Source: Psychrobacillus faecigallinarum
GTDB lineage: Bacteria > Bacillota > Bacilli > Bacillales_A > Planococcaceae
DNA length: 64,000 bases
Direction: 5' to 3'
Assembly: GCF_014836595.1 (NCBI RefSeq)
Contig: NZ_JACSQO010000001.1
Location: 744,001 to 808,000, forward strand
In this document: positions 55,174 to 64,000 of the stretch, in pieces
Position numbering within the stretch: the stretch's first letter is position 1
Layout: each line of letters opens with the position of its first letter
Notes under the pieces: model-generated
The model's database searches: none
What the model saw: the letters and a program-made list of their open reading frames with translations, nothing else
What the model was told of the DNA's origin: nothing
Position numbers and translations under genes: made by a program

Positions 55174-56463
55174 TTATTTTACTTTCTCCGGCACTTTATA
55201 ATTACATATAGTATTCTTAAACTTACCTGAAGCTAAAACAGGGATCTCATTTACAAACTTCACATCAATACGGGCATCCTCACCTAAAATTCCTTTAAAC
55301 GAATCTATAAAATCATTTTCCGCATAAATGCCCTCTGCTCCATTGACCTTTAAAATATAATACGTTTTATCTTCTTGAATAAATTGCCATTGTTTTAATT
55401 TTTTATATCGTTTCATATGTACGCTTATAGTATGTGGCGTTAAAACATTTCCTTGTGCATCATACACCATATCGATTCGTCTTCCTTGAATACTTCTCAA
55501 GGTAGAAATATTATGACGATCTAAATCATCTGATATAGCTAAATCTCCTGTATCATATCGAATAATAGGCATCGCATGGTTATATAAATCTGTGACAACT
55601 ATCCGCCCTAGTTCTCCAGGGTTTACCGGTTCATCACTATCTAACTTTAATAATTCAATAAAGTAGCTTGCTCTATTTACCCTAAACACTCTATCATTAG
55701 ATTTTGTCTGGGCTAAAATCCCATTTTCTTGATTGGAATATCTGTCGATAATAGGACAACCAAAAATCTTCTCTAGCTTTTCTCTCGTTTCTTCTTTTAA
55801 TAACGAGGAACTAGAAAAGATAACCTTTAAATTATACATATCCGGTGTATCGCCTTTTTCATATATATAATTACTTAGAATTTCATAGGAAGAAGCATAG
55901 GCCAAGCAGCTATTAATATGCTTATCGTTCTGTAATGTTCTTCGAATACTTTCTAATGCCTCTTCATCTAATCGCAATATGTCTATAGGAACTAAATTTT
56001 GTTTAAGCTTTTCAATTGTAGTTTTCTTTTCTGGCCAAGCTTTAAAGTACATATATTTTTGACCAAGTGTCTGTCCTTCTATTTCATTGAAATAGATTAC
56101 CTCTGCCATCGTTCTCTCACGCTTTGCTCTGTCCTGATTTACCGTAAAAGGAGTTCCAGTGGAACCACTAGTAGACATTTGATGATATACATTATTCAAA
56201 TGTTTTTGAGATTGAAAAGATGTATACATTTCTTTATAATGGTTTTTTGTTACAACAGGTAAATCACTGAAATTGGATGACTTTAATGGATTGTAAAAAG
56301 GGACAGTATCATAAGCATGATTGCAAATTGACTGAAGCTGTTTAAGATTCGAAGTATTACTTTCCATTATTTGTTTAATATCATTATAGTTCTGTTTGAT
56401 TGTCTTACCTTTTAATGCATCCATTCCCCAAAACACAGTTCCTCTAAGAGTCTTTCTTACCAT
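55174..56463 (-). CDS. CapK/phenylacetate-CoA-ligase-like adenylate-forming protein
   Basis: 429 residues. The adenylation loop is TSGSTGTPF; later motifs (IRYDTGDLA, GRRIDMVYDAQGN) fit the PaaK/CapK family. In capsule loci such proteins probably activate an acyl or amino acid for sugar decoration. I start at the ATG at 56463 with AAGGGTGA upstream. Together with the ATP-grasp protein it hints at a modified residue. Confidence 0.82.
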   Translation of the reverse strand: MVRKTLRGTVFWGMDALKGKTIKQNYNDIKQIMESNTSNLKQLQSICNHAYDTVPFYNPLKSSNFSDLPVVTKNHYKEMYTSFQSQKHLNNVYHQMSTSGSTGTPFTVNQDRAKRERTMAEVIYFNEIEGQTLGQKYMYFKAWPEKKTTIEKLKQNLVPIDILRLDEEALESIRRTLQNDKHINSCLAYASSYEILSNYIYEKGDTPDMYNLKVIFSSSSLLKEETREKLEKIFGCPIIDRYSNQENGILAQTKSNDRVFRVNRASYFIELLKLDSDEPVNPGELGRIVVTDLYNHAMPIIRYDTGDLAISDDLDRHNISTLRSIQGRRIDMVYDAQGNVLTPHTISVHMKRYKKLKQWQFIQEDKTYYILKVNGAEGIYAENDFIDSFKGILGEDARIDVKFVNEIPVLASGKFKNTICNYKVPEKVK

Positions 56464-56498
56464 TATAATCACCCTTCATTTAATCGCCTTCTATTTAT

Positions 56499-57131
56499 CT
56501 AATATCTCTTAGCTGGTAAACCCTTATACAGACCATTAGCACTTGTATTTTTTGTGACTACTGCACCAGCACCAATACTTACGTTTTCCTCGATAGTCAA
56601 GCCCTGCAAAATAGTAGAACCAGTCCCAATCATTGAGCAATCCTTTAGAGTAACATTACCGGAGATTCGACTGCCAGGCATGACTGTGACAAAACTCTCC
56701 ATTTGTATATCATGTCCCATGGTTGTTCCTATATTGATATGACAATGATCTTCAATATAGCAATCAGGATTAATAACCACACCAGCGCAAACAATATTAC
56801 CCTTTCCCAGTTGAATATAGTTACTTACTATAGCGTCTGGATGGATTAAGTTTAGCCAGTTAACGGATGTTAATTTTTTAACTAGGAGCTTTCGGACGTT
56901 ACAATTAGCTATTGCTATCACACCAAATACTTCATTTTGCTCTGAGTATTCTTTCAAATAATCGGTTGTACCAAGAATCTCATAGCCCATTATATTGCTT
57001 CCAACGAGATTTTCATCATCATCTATTAAGCCTAAGAGTTTATATCTTTCTTCGTTTACGTTTAGCTTTTCTACAATTTCTATAACCTGCTTACTAAAAC
57101 CACCACTACCTATTATAAAAAGCTTTTTCAT
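56499..57131 (-). CDS. Sugar O/N-acetyltransferase, PglD/EpsM-like
   Basis: 210 residues: an N-terminal Rossmann-like PglD domain (KLFIIGSGGFSKQVIEIV) and C-terminal hexapeptide repeats (GNIVCAGVVINPDCYIEDHC with catalytic-type His). Acetylates UDP-4-amino-sugar to UDP-diNAcBac. Neighbours supply the preceding two steps. Confidence 0.88.
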   Translation of the reverse strand: MKKLFIIGSGGFSKQVIEIVEKLNVNEERYKLLGLIDDDENLVGSNIMGYEILGTTDYLKEYSEQNEVFGVIAIANCNVRKLLVKKLTSVNWLNLIHPDAIVSNYIQLGKGNIVCAGVVINPDCYIEDHCHINIGTTMGHDIQMESFVTVMPGSRISGNVTLKDCSMIGTGSTILQGLTIEENVSIGAGAVVTKNTSANGLYKGLPAKRY

Positions 57132-57157
57132 ATGTCACCCTCGAATTCAAATTTGGT

Positions 57158-57793
57158 TCACTTTTGATTACTTCCAGTTCCTTGAAATCGATTATTTGTT
57201 TTAGTATTGTCGAAGTTGATGCCTTCTTTTACAAACACTTTTTTAATTGTCATAAATATAATCTTAAGATCCTCTAGAAAAGATATATTCTTTACATATT
57301 TAACATCTAAATTGAATTTGTCTTCCCAGCTAAGTGAATTTCGACCACTTACTTGGGCAAGACCAGACAAACCTGGACGAACATTATGTCTTTTTCTTTG
57401 CTCTTCATTATATAAATTAAGATACTCAACCAATAAAGGTCGTGGACCAATAAAGGACATATCTCCTTTTAATATATTTAAAAGCTCTGGTAGTTCATCT
57501 ATGGAAGTAGAACGGAGGAATTTCCCGAAGCGAGTAAGCCTTACATGGTCGGGTAACAGCTCTCCATGTTCATCTCTCTCCTCTGTCATTGTTCGAAATT
57601 TATACATTGTAAAAACCTTTTCATGTAAACCAGGTCTATTTTGTTTAAATAAAATCGGACTCCCTAATTTGTTTCTAACGAGAATCGCCACGACTAGCAG
57701 TAGAGGACTAAGGATGATAAGCATCGTAAGGGAAACGATAAAATCTAATGGTCTTTTAATGAGCTTTTTGTAAATCCCATCTTTTTGCCTCAT
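57158..57793 (-). CDS. Undecaprenyl-phosphate sugar phosphotransferase, PglC/EpsL-like
   Basis: 211 residues, one N-terminal reentrant membrane segment (LDFIVSLTMLIILSPLLLVV), then the polyisoprenyl-phosphate transferase domain with KFRTM, DELPELLNILKGDMS and RPGLSGLAQVSGRN. Short monotopic form without the extra membrane domains of WbaP. It starts the lipid-linked unit, probably with diNAcBac. Confidence 0.9.
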   Translation of the reverse strand: MRQKDGIYKKLIKRPLDFIVSLTMLIILSPLLLVVAILVRNKLGSPILFKQNRPGLHEKVFTMYKFRTMTEERDEHGELLPDHVRLTRFGKFLRSTSIDELPELLNILKGDMSFIGPRPLLVEYLNLYNEEQRKRHNVRPGLSGLAQVSGRNSLSWEDKFNLDVKYVKNISFLEDLKIIFMTIKKVFVKEGINFDNTKTNNRFQGTGSNQK

Positions 57794-57796
57794 GAG

Positions 57797-58912
57797 TTAT
57801 GCCTCCCAAATCCTCTTTATAGTCTTAGTAACTCTCTCTAGTTCTGAATCTGTTATTTTCGAATCAGATGGCAAGCAAACTCCATTATTAAATAGATTTT
57901 CCGAAACATCACTACCGATATAGTCATATTTTTCAAAGAACGGTTGCAAATGCATTGGCTTCCATACTGGTCTAGATTCAATATTTTCGTTTTCTAGGGC
58001 TTGCATAACATCAATCGGTCTAACATGTCCATTTAAAGTTAAGGCGCTTAACCAGTAGTTAGGCTTGTCCCATTCATTACTAGGCATAAATTCTATACCA
58101 TCTAGACCGCTGAGCTCTTGTTTGTAAAAATTAAATATGTAATTTTTCTTTTCCACTCTCTTATCCAAGACCTTAAGCTGCCCTCTACCAATTCCAGCAA
58201 CCACGTTGCTCATTCGATAATTGTAACCGAGCTCACTATGTTGATAATGTCTAGCTTGATCTCTAGATTGGGTAGCCCAGAATCTTGCTTTTTCAATTCT
58301 CTCTTCATTGTTAGATACGAGCATTCCACCACCTGAAGTAGTGATGATTTTATTTCCATTAAAAGAAAAAATACCATAGTCACCAAAGGTCCCTGTATGC
58401 TGCCCTTTATAATATGTCCCTAACGATTCTGCTGCATCCTCTATTAAAGCAACATTATGCTTATTGCAAAGCGCTACTATTTTGTCCATATCGGCAGATA
58501 AACCATATAAATGAACCACTATAACAGCTTTAACATTAGGATACTTAGCAAAAGCCTCTTCCAAAGCTTTTGGACACATATTCCACGTTTCATGATCACT
58601 ATCTATAAAAACAGGTATTGCATTTTGATAGATAATAGGATTAGCAGTAGCAGAAAATGTTAGTGTCGGACAAAATACAATGTCCCCTTCCCCTACTCCC
58701 GCAGCCTTTAGCGCCAGATGGATCGCGGCTGTTCCAGATGATAGAGCTGCTGCTGATTTCGAGCCCACCTTTGCAGCAAGTTCTTTTTCAAAATTATTTA
58801 CATTTTCTCCTAATGGCGCAATCCAGTTAGTATCAAATGCTTCTTTCACATATTGCATTTCATATCCTTCCTCACTCATATGAGGAGACGAAAGGAAAAT
58901 TCTTTCATTCAT
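57797..58912 (-). CDS. UDP-4-keto-sugar aminotransferase, PglE/EpsN-like
   Basis: 371 residues, PLP enzyme of the DegT family. Schiff-base Lys188 in FSFNGNKIITTSGGG, Asp159 in IEDAAESLG. The N-terminus IFLSSPHMSEEGYEMQYV is that of the EpsN/PglE group. Only 3 bp separate it from the transferase gene. Confidence 0.9.
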   Translation of the reverse strand: MNERIFLSSPHMSEEGYEMQYVKEAFDTNWIAPLGENVNNFEKELAAKVGSKSAAALSSGTAAIHLALKAAGVGEGDIVFCPTLTFSATANPIIYQNAIPVFIDSDHETWNMCPKALEEAFAKYPNVKAVIVVHLYGLSADMDKIVALCNKHNVALIEDAAESLGTYYKGQHTGTFGDYGIFSFNGNKIITTSGGGMLVSNNEERIEKARFWATQSRDQARHYQHSELGYNYRMSNVVAGIGRGQLKVLDKRVEKKNYIFNFYKQELSGLDGIEFMPSNEWDKPNYWLSALTLNGHVRPIDVMQALENENIESRPVWKPMHLQPFFEKYDYIGSDVSENLFNNGVCLPSDSKITDSELERVTKTIKRIWEA

Positions 58913-59021
58913 TATTTGACTTCCTTCCTATTTAAATAGCATCTGGATAGGTTTTCAACATTCATACATCTAACCTTATTTCCAAACATAATGTTTTCTC
59001 AAATTTATAAAGATTTATCTT

Positions 59022-60854
59022 TTAAACGTGTTCCTTAATAGGGGAGTCGACAAACTTATGATTCGCTAATCCTATTAACGTTTCTTTAAGTGTTGCATTG
59101 TTCATATGAGGAAGCTTCTCCATCACATATTTCAATTCAGACTGACTGATTGGATTTGCCTTTCCAATATGAATTTTTGGAAAGATAAATCTGCTTTGAA
59201 TCTCATTTTCGCTTAAGAGCTCTTCATACAATTTTTCTCCCGGTCTAATACCTGAAAACTCTATACCTATTTCATCTTCTCTATAGCCAGAGAGCTTAAT
59301 TAAATTTTTAGCTAGGTCAACAATTTTAACCGGCTCGCCCATATCTAGAACAAATACTTCTCCCCCGCTAGCTAAGCTCCCCGCCTGAAGAACAAGTCTA
59401 GAAGCTTCGGGTATTGTCATGAAATACCTCGTCATTTCTGGGTCTGTGACAGTTATTGGTCCGCCTACAGCAATTTGTTTTTTAAAGAGTGGCACTACAC
59501 TACCACGAGATCCAAGAACATTACCAAAGCGAACCGCTGCAAATTTCGTCTTACTCTCTTTAGCAAGATTTTGCACAACCATCTCTGCGAAACGTTTGGT
59601 AGCACCCATAATATTCGGTGGATTAACTGCTTTATCAGTAGAAATCATAACGAAGTATTCCACTCCGAACACATCTGCTGCCTCAGCAATATTTTTTGTG
59701 CCGAAAATATTGTTTTTTACGGCTTCCATTGGATTGTGTTCCATCAATGGAACATGCTTATGTGCAGCTGCGTGATAAATTACATCAGGTTTATACTCCG
59801 ATACAATGTCGAAAATACGTCCACGGTCTTGAACATCTGCGATTATCGGAATTATTTTTGTAATCATGGAAACCTTTTGTCGCAATTCCATGTCTATAGT
59901 ATAGATAGAATTTTCTCCGTGACCGAGTAGAATAATTGCCTTTGGATTGAATCTGGCTACTTGTCTACAAATCTCTGAACCAATGGAGCCGCCCGCTCCA
60001 GTAATGAGAATAGTTTTGTTAGTTAGTTTAGATGAAATTGTTTCAAGGTCAAGTTCTACTTCGTCACGACCAAGTAAGTCCTCAATTCTCACATCTCTTA
60101 TTTCATTGATTGATACTTTCCCTGTTAGTAAGTCTTCTATAAGAGGCATTGTTTGCGTACGAACTCCAGTATCTAAGCATAGCTGTAAAAGCATTGCACG
60201 ACGCGTCTTTTCCATTGAAGGAATAGCAATAATAATGTGCTCAATGTTCTGATTCAAGACTACATCCTCAATTATGTCGGTTCCACCTAACACTCTCATG
60301 TTAAAGATATCCAATCCCTTTTTAGTTATATCATCATCTAAAAAAGCAATTGGCTTAAGCGGCGAGTTCGCATTCTTCAATAATTGTCGAGCAATCATTG
60401 TCCCAGCTGCACCTGCGCCAATAATAAGCGTCCTTTTTTTAGAGCCTTTTAAATTTTGCCCACTTATGAAGGTGTCTCTTATCACTCTCCAAGATAATCT
60501 TGTCCCACCAATTAGTAGCATATGCAACATCCATGTAACGAATAATGCTCTAACAAGTACGTCTCCCGTTACGATTACTTGGATAAGAGCGACTGTTAGT
60601 ATGGAGAAAGTTACTGCCTTAAATATCGACAATAATTCTTTCACGGATGCATATTCCCATACCTTCCGATACAGTCCGTAATACATTGCAAAGCTGTGAT
60701 GCGCTACAAATATCGTAAGCGAACTAATCAATAATAATACATCCGTAAATGGATTATCGATTGGATGCAGTAGAAAATAGCCGATGTATATTGAAAATAA
60801 CACTATACATGAATCGACTAATATCAGCATCGACATTCTTCGCTTTAATGACAT
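59022..60854 (-). CDS. UDP-GlcNAc 4,6-dehydratase, PglF/EpsC/CapD-like
   Basis: 610 residues: four N-terminal membrane segments, a first Rossmann domain (GAGAAG, 146-151) and a C-terminal extended SDR domain (GAGGSIG, 286-292) with the active-site stretch STDKAVNPPNIMGATKR. The membrane-bound long form catalyses the first step to UDP-diNAcBac. First gene of the 60.9-45.4 kb operon. Confidence 0.93.
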   Translation of the reverse strand: MSLKRRMSMLILVDSCIVLFSIYIGYFLLHPIDNPFTDVLLLISSLTIFVAHHSFAMYYGLYRKVWEYASVKELLSIFKAVTFSILTVALIQVIVTGDVLVRALFVTWMLHMLLIGGTRLSWRVIRDTFISGQNLKGSKKRTLIIGAGAAGTMIARQLLKNANSPLKPIAFLDDDITKKGLDIFNMRVLGGTDIIEDVVLNQNIEHIIIAIPSMEKTRRAMLLQLCLDTGVRTQTMPLIEDLLTGKVSINEIRDVRIEDLLGRDEVELDLETISSKLTNKTILITGAGGSIGSEICRQVARFNPKAIILLGHGENSIYTIDMELRQKVSMITKIIPIIADVQDRGRIFDIVSEYKPDVIYHAAAHKHVPLMEHNPMEAVKNNIFGTKNIAEAADVFGVEYFVMISTDKAVNPPNIMGATKRFAEMVVQNLAKESKTKFAAVRFGNVLGSRGSVVPLFKKQIAVGGPITVTDPEMTRYFMTIPEASRLVLQAGSLASGGEVFVLDMGEPVKIVDLAKNLIKLSGYREDEIGIEFSGIRPGEKLYEELLSENEIQSRFIFPKIHIGKANPISQSELKYVMEKLPHMNNATLKETLIGLANHKFVDSPIKEHV

Positions 60855-60869
60855 CGTGTCACTCTCCTA

Positions 60870-60907
60870 TTCTTTTACCTATGTAAGCTATTTCTTTTAC
60901 CTATGTA
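60870..60907. repeat. Two 16-bp direct repeats in the operon leader
   Basis: TTCTTTTACCTATGTA occurs exactly at 60870-60885 and 60892-60907, a 22-bp period (two helical turns), 15-50 bp upstream of the dehydratase start. A regulatory site or an RNA-level element. Confidence 0.6.
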
Positions 60908-60931
60908 TAATTTCTATTCTCACTGCACATA

Positions 60932-60940
60932 ATTATAGCA
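60932..60940 (-). promoter_or_regulatory. Extended -10 promoter of the polysaccharide operon
   Basis: TGCTATAAT on the minus strand, an extended -10. No good -35 at 17 bp. About 80 bp upstream of the first gene, so the direct repeats would lie in the transcript. Confidence 0.5.
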
Positions 60941-61270
60941 CTTTGGATATAAATTTGTTGTAATTTTATTGTAATGCAATTGAAATATAACTGTTATGTG
61001 GGTATTTTGTCCTTTTAATTTTATCTTACATATCCTCATTACTTTCCTTTTTATTCCTTTTTAACTGTTATTATTTACCGTTATTTATGATAAAAATCAA
61101 TTATTTTACAATTATATTTACAGAATAGTTCATTTGATTCTAAATTTATTTTAATGGTTTTAGCTTACCTTATAGTTTATTTCCCTTGAAAAAGGGTATA
61201 TTAATAAGTGTTTTTAAGAATAGATTTCCTTAAAGAGAACAAACAAATATAGAAATTCATTAGGCAAAGT

Positions 61271-61317
61271 AATAAGCCATCACCCTCGCTTTTGTTGTGC
61301 GAGGGTGATGGCTTATT
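61271..61317 (-). terminator. Very strong hairpin after the phosphatase gene
   Basis: Perfect 19-bp stem AATAAGCCATCACCCTCGC / its complement with a 9-nt loop, about 60 bp after the stop at 61375. The T-tract is weak, but position and stability fit a terminator that separates the regulatory genes from the main operon. Confidence 0.7.
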
Positions 61318-61374
61318 TCTCTCTCATGTATGTCTTTAATTCTTATTAAAAAAATGATAAAAGAATAGTTATTG

Positions 61375-62142
61375 TTATCCGATAAAGCTCCACCATTTCT
61401 TAGGAGTGGGTTCCGTTGGTTCTAAAAGAATAACTTCTTTATTTTCTACAATTCTTGCATTGTTTTCTAGAAAAATATCTACAGTATCTAGCTTTTTTTG
61501 CTTTTCTAGATAGCATAGTCCTGCATCAAATAAGAATGGTCTTGTTTTTTTGCTATGCACATCGGAACCATACGTATGGACTAAATTACAATCTATTAGC
61601 TGTATAGAGGTTTTCTGTATACTTTTACCGAAGTGTCCTGCTAAGCTACCTGCTGTAATTTGAGAGATAGCACCATGATTTATAAGCTTAAGTAATCTAC
61701 TCGGTTTTTCTGCGATAGCTTTATTTCTTTCGGGATGTGCAATGACCGGTACTTTTCCCATGCTTAATATTTCTTGAATGATAGCTATCGTATAATTGGG
61801 CACATTCGATGATGGTAGCTCTAACAAAACATATTTTGAACCAGCTAATGTTAAAGCACTCCCGTCTCTCAGTTGTTCTACAATAGAATCCCCAATTCTT
61901 ATTTCTTGCCCTAGGTGCAATTTTATTTGCAAATTTTCTTTAGCTATTTCCTCTTTGATATTATTGTATTTTTCTACTACAGCTTCCTTCAGCACATTAT
62001 ATTGTGGATGATATGCATGCGGGGTCACAATAATATCTGTAATACCTTCTTTTACCGCTTGATATACAAGGCCAAGCGATTCTACCAACGTTTCAGGACC
62101 ATCATCAACTCCCGGAAGAATATGTGCGTGGATATCTACCAT
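61375..62142 (-). CDS. PHP-type protein-tyrosine phosphatase, CpsB/YwqE-like
   Basis: 255 residues. Metal-binding motifs DIHAHILPGVDDG at the N-terminus, TPHAYHP and HPERNK in the middle, and a C-terminal GSDVHSKKTR. Dephosphorylates the BY-kinase tail to control chain growth. I start at the ATG at 62142 with GGAGG 7 nt upstream. Confidence 0.92.
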   Translation of the reverse strand: MVDIHAHILPGVDDGPETLVESLGLVYQAVKEGITDIIVTPHAYHPQYNVLKEAVVEKYNNIKEEIAKENLQIKLHLGQEIRIGDSIVEQLRDGSALTLAGSKYVLLELPSSNVPNYTIAIIQEILSMGKVPVIAHPERNKAIAEKPSRLLKLINHGAISQITAGSLAGHFGKSIQKTSIQLIDCNLVHTYGSDVHSKKTRPFLFDAGLCYLEKQKKLDTVDIFLENNARIVENKEVILLEPTEPTPKKWWSFIG

Positions 62143-62197
62143 AATATAACCTCCATTCAATTTAAATAGAAAAACGAGTGATTAGGATGGTTCCCAA

Positions 62198-62908
62198 TCA
62201 CTCTTCAGATCCATAATATTGATAGTAGTAATGATCTTTTTGAAGGACATAGTTATTTAAAACCGCCCCCAAAATATTTGCCTTAGAAGAAATTAATGCT
62301 TCTTTAGCCTTCAATAGTGCATCCTTTTCTGTATTTCCTGCACTTAACACGATAACTGTACCATCACATAAATTAGATAATATTTGTGCATCGGTCACTG
62401 ATAATACAGGAGGAGCATCAAAAATAATCATATCGTATTTTTCTTTCAAGTCTTCCAATACCTTTTCCATCGTCTTAGAACCAAGCAATTCAGCTGGGTT
62501 CGGAGGAATTGGGCCACATGTAATTATATCTAAATTTTGTACATCATCATGCTTAATAACTTCCTCTAAAAGAGCTTGGCGCGTAAGCAAATTAGAAAGA
62601 CCTAAAGTGTTGGTTAGATGAAAAGTATAATGCACTGTTGGCTTTCGCATATCACCGTCAATCAGGAGCACTCTCTTTCCTTCCTGTGCAAATACCACAG
62701 CACTATTTGCAGCCACTGTGGATTTGCCCTCACTAGGGGAGGCAGAAGTAAATAACATAGATTTTATTTCCTTGTCTGGCATTGAGAAGTTGATATTTGT
62801 TCTTAGCGTTCTAAATTGTTCTGAAACAATTGCCTTAGGATTAGATGATGTGATCAGCTTTCTAGCTGCAGTCAATAATGGTTTATTTTTCTTTTTGTTA
62901 GTTGGCAT
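62198..62908 (-). CDS. Tyrosine-protein kinase (BY-kinase), CpsD/EpsB-like
   Basis: 236 residues. Walker A SASPSEGKST, Walker A' VLLIDGDMRKP, Walker B MIIFDAPP and a C-terminal tyrosine cluster (HYYYQYYGSEE) that is autophosphorylated. Works with the adjacent membrane modulator, 1 bp upstream. Confidence 0.93.
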   Translation of the reverse strand: MPTNKKKNKPLLTAARKLITSSNPKAIVSEQFRTLRTNINFSMPDKEIKSMLFTSASPSEGKSTVAANSAVVFAQEGKRVLLIDGDMRKPTVHYTFHLTNTLGLSNLLTRQALLEEVIKHDDVQNLDIITCGPIPPNPAELLGSKTMEKVLEDLKEKYDMIIFDAPPVLSVTDAQILSNLCDGTVIVLSAGNTEKDALLKAKEALISSKANILGAVLNNYVLQKDHYYYQYYGSEE

Positions 62909-62909
62909 T

Positions 62910-63638
62910 TCACAACCTCTTTCGTCTATCGATTACTTCTAGTTTGGTGTCTTGAAGATCTTTTTCTGAAATATTACTGATTAAACCTAACACAGGCAGG
63001 TTTAATAATTCTTCTATATCTTCTTCTGTTTTTACAGTCGTATCTAAATATTCTAATAGAAAAGCAAGTCCTACTCCAAGCATCAGACCAATTACCGCTG
63101 CTATTGCCATGTTTAACATTGGATCTGGCTTAACAGGTGAAGGATTATCTCCAAGAACAGCTGGAGTTAGAACACTAACATTATCTACTTGCATCAGAGT
63201 CTTTATTTGCGCTTGAAAAACCTGAGCAGTTTTGTTAGCAATATCCACCGCTCTTTGAGGATCAGGATCTTGAACCGTAATATTGACTACTTGCGAATCC
63301 TCTGCATTATTTACTGTAATTTTATTGGTCAAGGCAGCAGGTGTAGTATTTAAATCCAACTCATCAATTACTAATGATAAAATCGCTGGACTTTTAATAA
63401 TCACATTATATGTATTAATAAGTTGAAGATTGGTTTCTATATCCTGTGAACTAAACGTATTTACCTCTGTTTTCTCTTGATTTATTAAGATCTGTGTTGA
63501 CGATTGGTAAATAGGAGTTATAACAAAATAGCTCACTACCGCACTGATAGCTAATGCAATTATCGTCAATATTATAATTAATGATAATCGCTTTTTAAGT
63601 GTTTTAAAAATATCTTGAAGTGTTATTGTTTCTTCCAT
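62910..63638 (-). CDS. Chain-length/kinase modulator, CpsC/EpsA (Wzz) type
   Basis: 242 residues with two membrane segments (about 20-42 and 175-200), an outer Wzz domain between them (YQSSTQILINQ) and a proline motif before the second segment (NPSPVKPDPMLN). It activates the BY-kinase. The Gram-positive arrangement has kinase and modulator as separate proteins. Confidence 0.92.
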   Translation of the reverse strand: MEETITLQDIFKTLKKRLSLIIILTIIALAISAVVSYFVITPIYQSSTQILINQEKTEVNTFSSQDIETNLQLINTYNVIIKSPAILSLVIDELDLNTTPAALTNKITVNNAEDSQVVNITVQDPDPQRAVDIANKTAQVFQAQIKTLMQVDNVSVLTPAVLGDNPSPVKPDPMLNMAIAAVIGLMLGVGLAFLLEYLDTTVKTEEDIEELLNLPVLGLISNISEKDLQDTKLEVIDRRKRL

Positions 63639-63776
63639 TCAAATTGATAACTCCTTCTATCTTTTATTACTAAATTAGACAATGCTAAAAAGTTTATATT
63701 ATTCTATCATAGACAAACTTATTAAAACTACTGATAACAATCCTTATGCAAACTAAATGAATATTTATTCAATAAT

Positions 63777-64000
63777 TTAATTTCCTAAAGCCTTTTTCAA
63801 TATACTATCTCGTCGGGCTTTCTTTTTTGCTTCATACTCTTCTTCCATTGCTTTAGCTTCAGTCTTATCAAAGCCATTTGCTGCTAAGTCTTTTTCGACG
63901 GCATTCAAAACTGCATCAAACACTTTGTCTGTGTTCCCTTCCAAATCCTTTGCAGCAGCCATATATTTGTTATAAAAATATCCAACATTAATTTTTTCGC
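63777..64000 (-). CDS. C-terminal part of an unidentified gene at the window edge
   Basis: The frame is open to the window edge and ends ILKKALGN. Visible residues (KINVGYFYNKYMAAAKDLEG, then a charged helix rich in Lys, Glu and Ala) do not show a known motif. The ATG at 63962 is internal, so the true start is beyond the window. Confidence 0.45.
   Translation of the reverse strand, partial: EKINVGYFYNKYMAAAKDLEGNTDKVFDAVLNAVEKDLAANGFDKTEAKAMEEEYEAKKKARRDSILKKALGN

Larger units (their letters stand above)
60855..61374. other. Promoter/leader region of the large polysaccharide operon
   Basis: No gene. AT-rich, with a promoter-like extended -10 near 60932, two 16-bp direct repeats in the leader and the terminator hairpin at 61271-61317. 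Confidence 0.6.

Noticed and set aside
57207-57773. 188-codon plus-strand frame opposite the sugar phosphotransferase
   Set aside because: Antisense shadow; the minus-strand gene has intact family motifs and couples to its neighbours.
59419-59930. Long plus-strand frames opposite the dehydratase gene
   Set aside because: Antisense shadows of a gene with complete conserved motifs on the minus strand.

Overview
The window is low-GC DNA with strong AGGAGG-type ribosome binding sites and frequent TTG/GTG starts. It carries a pstSCA-pstB-phoU operon behind PhoP-type boxes, lipoprotein binding proteins, LacI/CcpA-like operators and a Gram-positive type capsule/EPS locus with a separate BY-kinase and PHP phosphatase. 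This points to a Bacillota chromosome, most likely order Bacillales and perhaps Planococcaceae (family placement is a guess). I saw no rRNA, tRNA, prophage core or CRISPR.

Layout. 0-9.8 kb: end of an RsbR-like gene, a Gfo/Idh/MocA sugar-nucleotide oxidoreductase, the phosphate transport operon, an ECF sigma/anti-sigma-like pair, a truncated ORF and a glutamate dehydrogenase. 9.8-13.7 kb and 30.1-43.4 kb: two stretches in which small unrelated genes, nearly all on the minus strand, are each separated by a related repeat. 13.7-30 kb: ordinary operons, namely a peptide ABC importer flanked by two M20 amidohydrolase/peptidase genes, then a sugar ABC importer with LacI regulator, ROK kinase and GH1 beta-glucosidase, plus a plus-strand conserved hypothetical. 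43.4-64 kb: fabZ, two small genes, and a 15-gene minus-strand polysaccharide locus.

The most unusual feature is the repeat/gene array. I count about 30 repeat copies. A complete copy has a left simple site (arms of the AACTAAC / GTTAGTT type around a 6-7 nt spacer), a central segment of variable length that usually folds into a hairpin, and a right simple site ending in gcaccc-GTTAGTT. This is the anatomy of integron attC sites: two simple sites, inverted 7-bp cores and a variable terminal structure. Each unit holds about one promoterless-looking short gene, and in seven units the stop codon lies inside the repeat. Contents include HEAT-repeat, GNAT, Nudix, alpha/beta hydrolase, M23 peptidase, PC-PLC-like, DUF2691, cold-shock and many small membrane proteins. 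Several units are frameshifted, truncated or duplicated, and an IS110-family transposon sits in one repeat. No integron integrase is visible, so the region looks like an integrase-less cassette cluster in a Gram-positive. This is an inference from sequence pattern only.

The polysaccharide locus encodes chain-length/BY-kinase/phosphatase control (cpsC, cpsD, cpsB types), a full UDP-N,N'-diacetylbacillosamine set (PglF/EpsC-, PglE/EpsN-, PglD/EpsM-like) with its PglC/EpsL-like phosphoglycosyltransferase, two glycosyltransferases, a CapK-like adenylate-forming enzyme, Wzy, Wzx, and WbpA-, WbpD- and WbpE-like enzymes for a diacetamido uronic acid. The WbpB-like oxidoreductase that would complete the last pathway is not in the locus. 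The best candidate is the isolated gene at 490-1572, on the far side of the cassette array.
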